Part shown: piece after piece, positions 1-6,006 of the stretch | How the letters are laid out: each line of letters opens with the position of its first letter | How positions within the stretch are numbered: position 1 is the stretch's first letter | Translations under genes and position numbers: made by a program | From: Bacteroidota bacterium | GTDB lineage: Bacteria; Bacteroidota; Bacteroidia; Bacteroidales; Prolixibacteraceae | Direction: 5' to 3' | Length of the DNA stretch: 16,671 nt | NCBI GenBank assembly: GCA_023488865.1 | Contig: JAMDDG010000326.1 | Span: 1-16,671, forward strand | The notes under the pieces: generated by a model | The model's database searches: none | What the model was told of the DNA's origin: nothing | Seen by the model: only the letters and a program-made list of their open reading frames with translations

Positions 1-1041
1 ACCGGCAATTATGAATTTGTCAATTATCAACTAACCGGCAATAAGGAGAAAACGCTTTTAATCGAAGTGAAGGAACGAAAAAACAACAAAATAAATGCCG
101 GACTACATTATGATTCTGATTTCAGGGCTTCCATGCTGGTTAATATTACGCTGAGAAACCAGAATTTTTTTGGATCAAGGTTGTCCCTGGATGCAAAACT
201 TTCCCAATACCCCATGTTTGCAGCACATTATTCAATCGATCGCGGGTGGAAACCAGGTTTTTATTCCAGGTTCATGTACGCCGCCGATCGTTTTTACCGG
301 TACGAAGAAGGGAAAAAAATAGCCGAAATAAATATGTCCCTGGTAAACATACAGTTGGCTACACATTCTTTTATTACAGATGCCACCCGGTTTACATTGG
401 GCAGTTCTTTGGAAATTTACCGGAGAGGAACAGTAATCGGAAATATCGACGGTTACACCATCAATGATGACACCTATCTCAATCTTTTCTCGAAGATTGA
501 ACACAACAGACTAAATAAAATCTATTTCCCTACCAAAGGAACCAACATCAGCGGAGGAATTAAAGTACTGATAAACAATGCAAACACAGAACCTGTTATG
601 ATCGGGGATTTCTTTTTTAAAAGAGCTCGATCAATTTCTGACCGGGTTGCCCTTCTCTACACTTTTAACAGCAGAATGATTTTCGGAAAAAATGAATCGT
701 TTTTCCACCGCACCTATCTGGGCGGAGTACAACAAACCGACTATTTTGATAATACGATCCCATTTAACGGGTTCAGAAGAATGGAGATCAATACCGGAAG
801 CGTAGGCGTAGGCAGGCTGGAGGCCAGGTTAAGAATGTGGGATAAATTATTTGTTTCGGCTACCGGGGATATTGGGATGTACAGTGAGGATAACCTCTTC
901 TTTACCAATAAAAAAACTATCTACGGGTTCGGGATGAATTTTGCGTACGATAGTGTTGTAGGTCCGTTGGAATTTAATCTGAGTTTTTCCAGCGCAGAAA
1001 GAGATCTCATCCCTTTTCTCTCCCTTGGCTATTGGTTCTGA
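1..1041 (+). CDS. C-terminal part of an Omp85-type outer-membrane barrel protein, probably patatin-like phospholipase
   Basis: The reading frame is open from base 1, so the gene begins upstream and 346 residues are visible. The first 25 or so (FVNYQLTG, then LLIEVKER) look like the end of a POTRA-type module. The rest is alternating aromatic and polar beta-strand sequence with short turns, as in a 16-strand Omp85 barrel, ending GPLEFNLSFSSAERD and then SLGYWF. A terminal aromatic residue is the usual signal for barrel insertion by the Bam machinery. In Bacteroidota such barrels are often fused behind a patatin lipase domain; that domain would lie outside the window, so the lipase assignment is inferred from the style of the C-terminus. 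A BamA or other Omp85 protein is the alternative. A GTG at 67 is internal, not a start. No terminator is evident after the stop. Confidence 0.7.
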   Translation, partial: TGNYEFVNYQLTGNKEKTLLIEVKERKNNKINAGLHYDSDFRASMLVNITLRNQNFFGSRLSLDAKLSQYPMFAAHYSIDRGWKPGFYSRFMYAADRFYRYEEGKKIAEINMSLVNIQLATHSFITDATRFTLGSSLEIYRRGTVIGNIDGYTINDDTYLNLFSKIEHNRLNKIYFPTKGTNISGGIKVLINNANTEPVMIGDFFFKRARSISDRVALLYTFNSRMIFGKNESFFHRTYLGGVQQTDYFDNTIPFNGFRRMEINTGSVGVGRLEARLRMWDKLFVSATGDIGMYSEDNLFFTNKKTIYGFGMNFAYDSVVGPLEFNLSFSSAERDLIPFLSLGYWF

Positions 1042-1462
1042 TATTTTCTACTCTTGTGGGGTTGTTTATCTTTGTTTGTAATTCCGAATCAAGTCATTAC
1101 GTCAACAACAATAGTTTGGTAAATTTTTTACTTGTGATTCAAAGTCGTTTAGTTAACAAAATTCTTTGTGTCTTCTTTGTGCTATCCGTTGTGACCTTTG
1201 TGGTTAAGTATTTGAATTTCACCACAAAGATCTCAAAGGTTCTCACAAAGGGCCCAAAGTGGGATTAATCAATATCCTTAACGAAACAGCATTGACTTAT
1301 GACTTTTTAAATATTGTAACACATTGAAATACAAGAATATATGGAAATAATTAGAAATAAAAACTATTTTGCAATTCATTGATTATTAGTGGTTAATAAC
1401 AAATACTGAAGTATTAAACAGTGTACATAAAAACTTTAAGTTGTTACAATCAAAAAAAACTT
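1042..1462. other. Intergenic region between the barrel gene and dacB
   Basis: This AT-rich spacer of about 420 bases has no convincing gene. A 78-codon open frame (1032-1268) overlaps the barrel gene's stop and runs through the arms of an inverted repeat, so I do not call it. The stretch holds the CTTTGTG-type repeat at 1164-1260 and a short palindrome, AATACTGAAGTATT, at 1402-1415. I see no good match to the Bacteroidota promoter consensus upstream of dacB. Confidence 0.6.
1164..1260. repeat. Imperfect inverted repeat of the CTTTGTG/CACAAAG type
   Basis: The left arm repeats CTTTGTG and CTTTGTGGT; the right arm contains ACCACAAAG, CTCAAAGG and CACAAAG. The core is a perfect 9-bp stem, CTTTGTGGT (1196-1204) with ACCACAAAG (1221-1229), around a 16-base loop. 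A related element lies between leuD and the second leuA gene (13539-13637), so it is a dispersed intergenic repeat. It could fold in RNA on either strand, but there is no T tract to suggest a terminator. Confidence 0.65.
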
Positions 1463-2920
1463 ATGCGTTACTTTCTACTTTCCATCCTCTTGTTTTGCAA
1501 CCCTTTGCTGTCAGGGTTTGCGGCCAACAACCCTGTTGATCGCTTTTTTACTACCGGAAGCCTAAAAACGGCCTCTTATTCTATTTATGCCATCAATGCC
1601 AATACCGGCGAAAAAATCTGTGAAACACCACAGAAAAGCCTTTCCACCGCCTCGGTGATGAAACTTTTCACTACTGCGGTAGCGCTTGAAACCCTTGGTC
1701 CGGATTACACCTTTTCGACTTCTCTCGCGTACACAGGAACCATTGACCCGCAAACAGGGACCCTTACCGGGAATCTCATCCTCAAAGGAGGCGCTGATCC
1801 GGCATTCTACTCCTCTTTTTTTGACGACCATTACAAAGACTGTTTTGATAACTGGACCGGACAACTAAAAAAGAGTGGCATCAAAGAAATAAAAGGCCAG
1901 TTATTGATCGATTTTTCCATTCTGGACCACACCTCCATCCCCGGAGGATGGGAATGGGACGATATCGGAAATTACTATGGGGCCGGTGTCTCAGCGCTTA
2001 CCTACCGGGATAACCTCTATGAAATCCATTTTTCTTCTCCCAAATCAGCTGGGGAAGCAACCACCATCAAATCAATAATACCAGAAATTGAAGGGCTGGA
2101 ATTGGAGAACAAGGTGCACTCTTCATCCAAAACCGGCGACCATACCATTGTTTATGGTGCTCCGGGCTCTTATCAGCAATACATCGAAGGGACCATTCCT
2201 GTCGACCAGTCCGATTTTGTTGTCAAGGCAGCTATGCCTGATCCTCCTGTAGCTGCGGCGAAGGCATTCCTGAAAAGCCTAAGGGAGAGCGGCATACAGC
2301 TTTCTGGCGGCATTAACAGGCTGCCGGCCAATAACAACGAAAAGGTCACCCTGCTTGCGACCCAGCTCTCCCCCCCTTTGAAAGATCTGATTGTCCCGCT
2401 TAACAAGGAGAGCCTTAACCTCTACGCCGAGCATCTCCTGCGCGAAGTCGGACGCAAAAGTTCGGGCGGACCTTCCTTCGAAAAAGGGATCGAAGCCTAT
2501 CAGCAATTTTGCAGGAACAAAGGAATCGATACTACCGGTTTCTATCCTGCTGATGGCAGCGGACTTTCCAGAAGCAACGCACTTACGGCCAAAACATTAG
2601 TCGAGACCATTAAATATATGTACGACAGCAAAAACAGGGAGATTTTCTTCCGTTCGCTCCCGGTTGCCGGAGTGGACGGTACCTTGAAAAATTCCTTCAA
2701 AGGCACTCCGCTCGAAAAAAACGTCAGGGCCAAGACCGGCTCCATGCAAAGGGTTAGAAGCATCGCGGGTACCCTGAATACCAGAAGCGGGAAAACCATC
2801 CTCTTTGCAGTCCTGCTAAATAACTTTGACCTTACCTCACGGGAAGCCTCCAAATTGCTGGAATCTATACTTTTATCATTTTACAACGATAAATTAAGAC
2901 AGAATCGTACTTTAAATTAA
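1463..2920 (+). CDS. dacB: D-alanyl-D-alanine carboxypeptidase/endopeptidase, PBP4 family (peptidase S13)
   Basis: A penicillin-binding protein that trims the terminal D-Ala from, or cleaves cross-links in, peptidoglycan in the periplasm. The ATG at 1463 gives 485 residues and places a signal peptide at the N-terminus (MRYFLLSILLFCNPLLSGFA, cleavage likely just after). A GTG 14 codons upstream is open but would put a polar tail before the signal, so I reject it. All three active-site motifs of the serine DD-peptidases are present: S64-V-M-K67, S317-L-N319 and K424-T-G426. The long insert between the first two motifs, and the overall length, match the S13 family (E. coli DacB is similar). It stands alone, with about 420 bases before it and 180 after. 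Function is assigned with high confidence; physiological role is inferred from the family. Confidence 0.93.
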   Translation: MRYFLLSILLFCNPLLSGFAANNPVDRFFTTGSLKTASYSIYAINANTGEKICETPQKSLSTASVMKLFTTAVALETLGPDYTFSTSLAYTGTIDPQTGTLTGNLILKGGADPAFYSSFFDDHYKDCFDNWTGQLKKSGIKEIKGQLLIDFSILDHTSIPGGWEWDDIGNYYGAGVSALTYRDNLYEIHFSSPKSAGEATTIKSIIPEIEGLELENKVHSSSKTGDHTIVYGAPGSYQQYIEGTIPVDQSDFVVKAAMPDPPVAAAKAFLKSLRESGIQLSGGINRLPANNNEKVTLLATQLSPPLKDLIVPLNKESLNLYAEHLLREVGRKSSGGPSFEKGIEAYQQFCRNKGIDTTGFYPADGSGLSRSNALTAKTLVETIKYMYDSKNREIFFRSLPVAGVDGTLKNSFKGTPLEKNVRAKTGSMQRVRSIAGTLNTRSGKTILFAVLLNNFDLTSREASKLLESILLSFYNDKLRQNRTLN

Positions 2921-2924
2921 GTAA

Positions 2925-2951
2925 TTTGCATATGACAATGTCGTATTTTTG
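2925..2951 (+). promoter_or_regulatory. Possible Bacteroidota-type promoter for the antitoxin gene
   Basis: TATTTTTG at 2944-2951 fits the -7 consensus TAnnTTTG. A TTTG lies at 2925-2928, but the 15-base gap is shorter than the usual 18-20. A perfect palindrome, GACAATGTC (2934-2942), sits between the two elements. It would drive the small gene at 3098. This is a weak call based on consensus match only. Confidence 0.25.
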
Positions 2952-2998
2952 TTTTGACACAACGCACATTGTTAGTGATTTACATCATTGTCCATTTT

Positions 2999-3026
2999 CA
3001 ATTGTCAACTACTTATATTACAATTG
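2999..3026. repeat. CAATTGT...ACAATTG inverted repeat
   Basis: CAATTGT (2999-3005) and ACAATTG (3020-3026) can form a 7-bp stem. The same element, three to four bases shorter inside, lies directly before the second leuA gene (13651-13672), sharing AATTGTCAACTACTT. It may be a dispersed intergenic repeat, or near this gene it may act as an operator, since antitoxins often bind paired palindromes. I cannot tell which. Confidence 0.55.
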
Positions 3027-3097
3027 TCCTGATAAAATGGTGTTTTTTTAGTATTATTACAATATCAATTTAGCAATTAAGCAAAAAATTACAGGAT

Positions 3098-3361
3098 ATG
3101 AGCTCACAAAATATAAAACTTGAAAGTTCCAAGCTGACAGCAGAACTATGCTACTCAGCATTTTTAAGGCTAACCGATGTAGAGAAAGAAACTTTTATCA
3201 ACAGATTACTTAATAGTTTAAACAGCAAAGCGGCAGTTATTACTTCAACTGGAAAACTTCTGTCAAAAAAACAATATATTGCTCATATTGAATCTATAAG
3301 CAATGAAGTCAAAGAAGGAAAATTTATCTCACACGATGATATTTTAGAAAACATGGAATGA
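3098..3361 (+). CDS. Small protein, probable antitoxin of a RelE/ParE-type toxin-antitoxin pair
   Basis: An 87-residue, mostly charged and helical protein with no signal peptide or membrane segment. The N-terminal half (SSKLTAELCYSAFLRLTDVE) looks helical. The C-terminal part has a pattern, LLSKKQYIAHIES then NEVKEGKFISHDDILENM, that resembles small Bacteroidota proteins encoded just before RelE/ParE toxins. The stop codon overlaps the next start in an ATGA (3358-3361), the typical coupling of antitoxin and toxin. That next frame starts like a ParE toxin but is truncated (see the pseudogene). The antitoxin role is therefore inferred from arrangement and general similarity; I do not recognise a named family. 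The A-rich upstream context (AAAAAATTACAGGAT before ATG) is typical for translated Bacteroidota genes. Confidence 0.6.
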   Translation: MSSQNIKLESSKLTAELCYSAFLRLTDVEKETFINRLLNSLNSKAAVITSTGKLLSKKQYIAHIESISNEVKEGKFISHDDILENME

Positions 3362-3455
3362 GCACACTGAAAATTAAATGGTCATTCCACGCAAAAAAAA
3401 GCTTAAACTCCACACAGCTCAAAGTCCTGAAAAATTAGAAGAAGCGTTGGATTAG
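3358..3455 (+). pseudogene. Truncated relic of a RelE/ParE-family toxin
   Basis: The frame starting at the overlapping ATG (3358) reads MSTLKIKWSFHAKKSL and stops after 26 residues (TAG 3436-3438). That N-terminus matches the usual opening of ParE-like toxins, a short basic beta-strand with W-S-x-x-A-K-x-S-L leading into a helix. Such toxins are about 95-105 residues, so roughly two thirds is missing. Shifting frame near 3420 gives SPEKLEEALD and a stop at 3453, which could be a surviving C-terminus after internal deletion. The active toxin is gone, so the upstream antitoxin appears to be an orphan. A very short unrelated peptide gene is possible but less likely. Confidence 0.5.
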
Positions 3456-3860
3456 AGGACTAAAATATATTTCAAAAATGAATTTTGAATTTTTGGTTAA
3501 AATATTCCATAATTCACAAACCATTACGAAAAGAGGATAAAATCTTAGATTTATCAATTATTTAACCTTAATTACTTACAATTTTATTTTGCAGTGTTTT
3601 TTTTATTGATACTTTTGTCGCGATCAGGATGCAAATTCCAATCAAAAACGTTCACTTAAACAAAAAGTACATAGCATAAGTTAAAACGGATTCAAATTAA
3701 AAGTTACTTTGGAAAATAAATATTACTTTTCCGAGGTTTCAATTTGACAACTAAAAACAAAAAATTGAGTAGTGAAACGGGCCATAGCAAATTTTCTGAC
3801 AAACAGACGAATAGTTATTGGCAAGTTCCATCCGGCAATTAAAAAACAAATGATATACAA
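3456..3860. other. AT-rich region upstream of the ilv-leu leader
   Basis: About 400 bases with no gene that I can support on either strand. It holds the best promoter match (3588-3617) and, if that promoter is used, a long untranslated leader of roughly 235 bases before the leader peptide. A weaker -7-like match, TTACTTTG (3704-3711), has no TTTG at the right distance. Nothing else is recognised here. Confidence 0.55.
3588..3617 (+). promoter_or_regulatory. Candidate Bacteroidota housekeeping promoter of the ilv-leu operon
   Basis: TTTG at 3588-3591 and TACTTTTG at 3610-3617 are separated by 18 bases. This matches the Bacteroides primary sigma factor consensus (TTTG about -33, TAnnTTTG about -7) in both boxes and in spacing. 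Transcription would start near 3622-3626. It is the best match I found between the toxin relic and the leader peptide, but the element is short and chance matches occur in AT-rich DNA. Confidence 0.45.
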
Positions 3861-3923
3861 ATGAAAACATCCGCTGACACTCTCCTCCTCGTGGTTATTC
3901 TAATTCTCGTCTGTGCAGGTTGA
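3861..3923 (+). CDS. Leader peptide of the branched-chain amino acid operon
   Basis: The frame encodes MKTSADTLLLVVILILVCAG and stops. Residues 8-17 are ten consecutive branched-chain amino acids (five Leu, three Val, two Ile; codons 3882-3911). This is the hallmark of attenuator leader peptides, such as those of the enterobacterial ilv operons: scarcity of charged Leu-, Val- or Ile-tRNA stalls the ribosome in the run. The stop codon is 33 bases before the terminator stem that precedes ilvD. None of the five Leu codons is CTG or TTG. The peptide itself probably has no function beyond being translated. The hydrophobic run could also suggest a tiny membrane peptide, but its position directly before a terminator and ilvD argues for a control role. 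Confidence 0.85.
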   Translation: MKTSADTLLLVVILILVCAG

Positions 3924-3968
3924 GGGGGTTAAGTCTTTGTGATGACAAATAATAGCAGAACCTTTCTC
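3882..3968 (+). promoter_or_regulatory. Antiterminator and protector pairings of the ilv-leu attenuator
   Basis: GAGGGGGTT (3922-3930), which overlaps the leader stop codon, can pair with AACCTTTCTC (3959-3968), the inner ten bases of the terminator's upstream arm: seven Watson-Crick pairs, two G-U pairs and one bulge. The same G-rich segment can instead pair with CTCCTC within the Leu codons (3882-3890). These are the expected 2:3 and 1:2 structures of a classical attenuator. A ribosome at the stop codon would cover 3922-3935 and allow termination; one stalled within 3882-3911 would leave it free to block the terminator. The pairings were found by eye, and no folding energy was calculated. 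Confidence 0.65.
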
Positions 3969-3994
3969 AACAGACCGAGAAAGGTTCTTTTTTT
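3957..3994 (+). terminator. Intrinsic terminator of the ilv-leu attenuator
   Basis: AGAACCTTTCTC (3957-3968) and GAGAAAGGTTCT (3977-3988) form a perfect 12-bp stem with an 8-base loop. The last T of the stem begins a run of seven T (3988-3994). This is a textbook intrinsic terminator. It ends 12 bases before the ilvD start, so it can only act on transcripts heading into ilvD, which fits attenuation rather than the end of an upstream gene. Confidence 0.9.
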
Positions 3995-4006
3995 AACAAG
4001 AAGATT

Positions 4007-5839
4007 ATGCAAAAAGGATTAAGGAGCAATCAATCGACACAAGGTCGCAAAATGGCGGGCGCCAGAAGCTTGTGGCGTGCCAATGGGATGAAAGAGCAAC
4101 ATTTCGGAAAGCCGATTATAGCCGTAGTCAACTCTTTCACGCAGTTTGTACCAGGTCATGCACATTTGCATGAGGTTGGGCAGATGGTTAAAAAACTGAT
4201 CGAAGCAGAAGGTTGTTTCGCAGCCGAATTCAACACCATCGCTATCGACGACGGGATCGCCATGGGGCACAATGGCATGCTTTATTCGCTTCCCTCCCGC
4301 GACCTGATTGCCGACAGTGTGGAATACATGGTCAACGCCCATCAGGCGGATGCCATGATCTGCATCTCCAATTGCGATAAAATTACCCCCGGCATGCTGA
4401 TGGCCTCCATGCGCCTGAACATCCCGACCATATTTGTTTCGGGAGGTCCGATGGAGGCCGGCGAAATCCGCGGCAAGCAGTACGACCTGGTCGATGCCAT
4501 GGTAATGGCTGCCGACGATTCGGTCGATGAAGCTCTTTTGTCGGAAGTTGAACAAGATGCTTGTCCTACCTGCGGCTCCTGTTCGGGCATGTTTACGGCC
4601 AACTCCATGAACTGCCTGACAGAGGCATTGGGCCTCTCCCTACCGGGAAACGGTACAATCGTAGCCACCCACCTCAACCGGAAAAAACTCTTTGAAAAAG
4701 CAGCTAAAAGGATCGTTGAGATCACCAACGCCTATTACCATGAAGGGGATGAATCGGTTTTACCGCGTTCCATCGCCACACGCGATGCCTTTATGAATGC
4801 CATGACCCTGGATATTGCTATGGGAGGTTCGACCAATACCGTTCTGCACCTTTTGGCGGTAGCAAATGAAGCCGGGGTCGATTTCAACATGAAAGAAATG
4901 GATGAGTTGTCACGCAAAGTGCCCTGTATCTGCAAAGTAGCCCCCAGCTCAGCCTACCACGTCCAGGACGTGAACCGGGCGGGTGGCATCCTGGGCATCC
5001 TTGGCGAACTGGAAAGAAAAGGATTGCTAAAACCGGATGTGTCACGGGTGGATGAGCCGACCCTCGCTGCTGCCATCGAAAAATGGGACATCCGCAGGGT
5101 TGGCGAAACTTCGGAAGCTTATAAATGGTATGCTTCAGCGCCGGGAAACTTAGGCCGGAACCTGACAATGGGTTCGCAGGAAAAATATTACGCAACACTG
5201 GACTTAGACCGTCAAAACGGGTGCATCCGTCAGGTCGAACATGCCTTTACGAAAGAGGGCGGATTAGCCGTTTTATACGGGAACATCGCCCGCAACGGTT
5301 GCATCGTGAAAACGGCCGGCGTAGATACCTCGGTGTACCATTTTGAAGGAACAGCCCGCGTATTTGAATCCCAGGAGGATTCCTGCACCGGCATCCTCGA
5401 AGGGAAAGTTAAACCGGGAGATGTAGTGATTATCCGTTACGAAGGCCCCAAGGGAGGACCCGGTATGCAGGAGATGCTCTACCCGACTTCTTATTTAAAA
5501 TCAAGAAAGTTGGATAAATCCTGCGCATTGCTCACGGACGGCCGGTTTTCAGGCGGTACTTCAGGCTTGTCGATAGGACATGTCTCACCGGAAGCGGCTG
5601 CAGGGGGCGAGATCGCGCTGGTGCAGGATGGCGACATGATCGTGATTGACATTCCCGGCAGGAAAATTGAGTGGCGAATAAGCGACCAGGAGCTGGCCCT
5701 TCGCAAATCAAAAGAAGAAGCGCGCGGGAAAGAGGCCTATCATCCTGTGTCAAGAAAGAGGGAAATCAGCAGTGCGCTGAAAGCCTATGCCCAAAACGTC
5801 TCCTCCGCCGACAAAGGGGCCATTCGAATGCTGGACTAG
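4007..5839 (+). CDS. ilvD: Dihydroxy-acid dehydratase
   Basis: Removes water from 2,3-dihydroxyisovalerate and 2,3-dihydroxy-3-methylvalerate to give the keto acids of valine and isoleucine, in the cytoplasm. The protein has 610 residues, close to E. coli IlvD, and is similar to it along its length (VVNSFTQFVPGHAHL, FNTIAIDDGIAMGHNGMLYS, ISNCDKITPGMLMAS, CPTCGSCSGMFTANSMNCL, TDGRFSGGTSGLSIGHVSPE). Cys123 (NCDK) and Cys192 (last Cys of CPTCGSC) are the expected cluster ligands. Where [2Fe-2S] enzymes have a third cysteine (TPC), this one has VPG, so it should carry the oxygen-sensitive [4Fe-4S] type; that is inferred from family knowledge. It is first in the operon, with its ATG 12 bases after the attenuator terminator. 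Its stop codon lies within a 9-bp repeat array. Confidence 0.97.
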   Translation: MQKGLRSNQSTQGRKMAGARSLWRANGMKEQHFGKPIIAVVNSFTQFVPGHAHLHEVGQMVKKLIEAEGCFAAEFNTIAIDDGIAMGHNGMLYSLPSRDLIADSVEYMVNAHQADAMICISNCDKITPGMLMASMRLNIPTIFVSGGPMEAGEIRGKQYDLVDAMVMAADDSVDEALLSEVEQDACPTCGSCSGMFTANSMNCLTEALGLSLPGNGTIVATHLNRKKLFEKAAKRIVEITNAYYHEGDESVLPRSIATRDAFMNAMTLDIAMGGSTNTVLHLLAVANEAGVDFNMKEMDELSRKVPCICKVAPSSAYHVQDVNRAGGILGILGELERKGLLKPDVSRVDEPTLAAAIEKWDIRRVGETSEAYKWYASAPGNLGRNLTMGSQEKYYATLDLDRQNGCIRQVEHAFTKEGGLAVLYGNIARNGCIVKTAGVDTSVYHFEGTARVFESQEDSCTGILEGKVKPGDVVIIRYEGPKGGPGMQEMLYPTSYLKSRKLDKSCALLTDGRFSGGTSGLSIGHVSPEAAAGGEIALVQDGDMIVIDIPGRKIEWRISDQELALRKSKEEARGKEAYHPVSRKREISSALKAYAQNVSSADKGAIRMLD

Positions 5840-5886
5840 GAGGACTGGGAGGACTGGGACGACTGGGAAGAATAGGGGACTGGGAG
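5833..5886 (+). repeat. Six-unit 9-bp purine-rich tandem array over the ilvD stop codon, with G-quadruplex pattern
   Basis: Units are GGACTAGGA, GGACTGGGA (twice), CGACTGGGA, AGAATAGGG and GACTGGGAG. The ilvD TAG (5837-5839) is in the first unit. G runs at 5847-5849, 5856-5858, 5865-5867, 5875-5878 and 5882-5884 are separated by loops of 6, 6, 7 and 3 bases, which fits the G3+N1-7 quadruplex pattern on the coding strand, so also in the mRNA. The array probably arose by slippage. Any effect on ilvD-ilvB expression is conjecture. Confidence 0.7.
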
Positions 5887-5920
5887 AAAAATGAGAACTG
5901 GGAATAGGAGAAAATGAGAC

Positions 5921-5938
5921 CGGTCCCTGAAGTCGAGG
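5921..5938 (-). repeat. Degenerate copy of the dispersed CCTTCGACAGGCTCAGGG repeat
   Basis: CGGTCCCTGA then AGTCGAGG reads like the 15225-15252 repeat with several bases lost from the middle (the intact form is CGGTCCCTGA, GCCT, GTCGAAGG). It lies between ilvD and ilvB. It may be a decayed third copy; the match is partial. Confidence 0.35.
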
Positions 5939-6006
5939 TGGGAATTGAAGAATAAATGAAAAATAAAAGATTGAATTTGAATTTCTTATTAGATAAATGA
6001 TCAGAT

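Noticed and set aside
1032..1268. 78-codon plus-strand frame after the barrel gene
   Set aside because: It overlaps the barrel gene's stop, runs through the arms of an intergenic inverted repeat, and has no recognisable domain.
3704..3711. TTACTTTG as the operon promoter
   Set aside because: One mismatch to the -7 box and no TTTG at the right distance upstream; 3588-3617 is a better match.
3861..3994. T-box riboswitch or leucine-binding riboswitch before ilvD
   Set aside because: There is no T-box sequence or specifier loop, and the translated run of Leu/Val/Ile codons explains the terminator better.
4019..4555. 178-codon minus-strand frame
   Set aside because: It is antisense to the most conserved part of ilvD and is His-rich only because of complementary codons.
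5833..5886. CRISPR array
   Set aside because: The units are 9 bp with no spacers and no cas genes nearby, so it is a simple tandem repeat.
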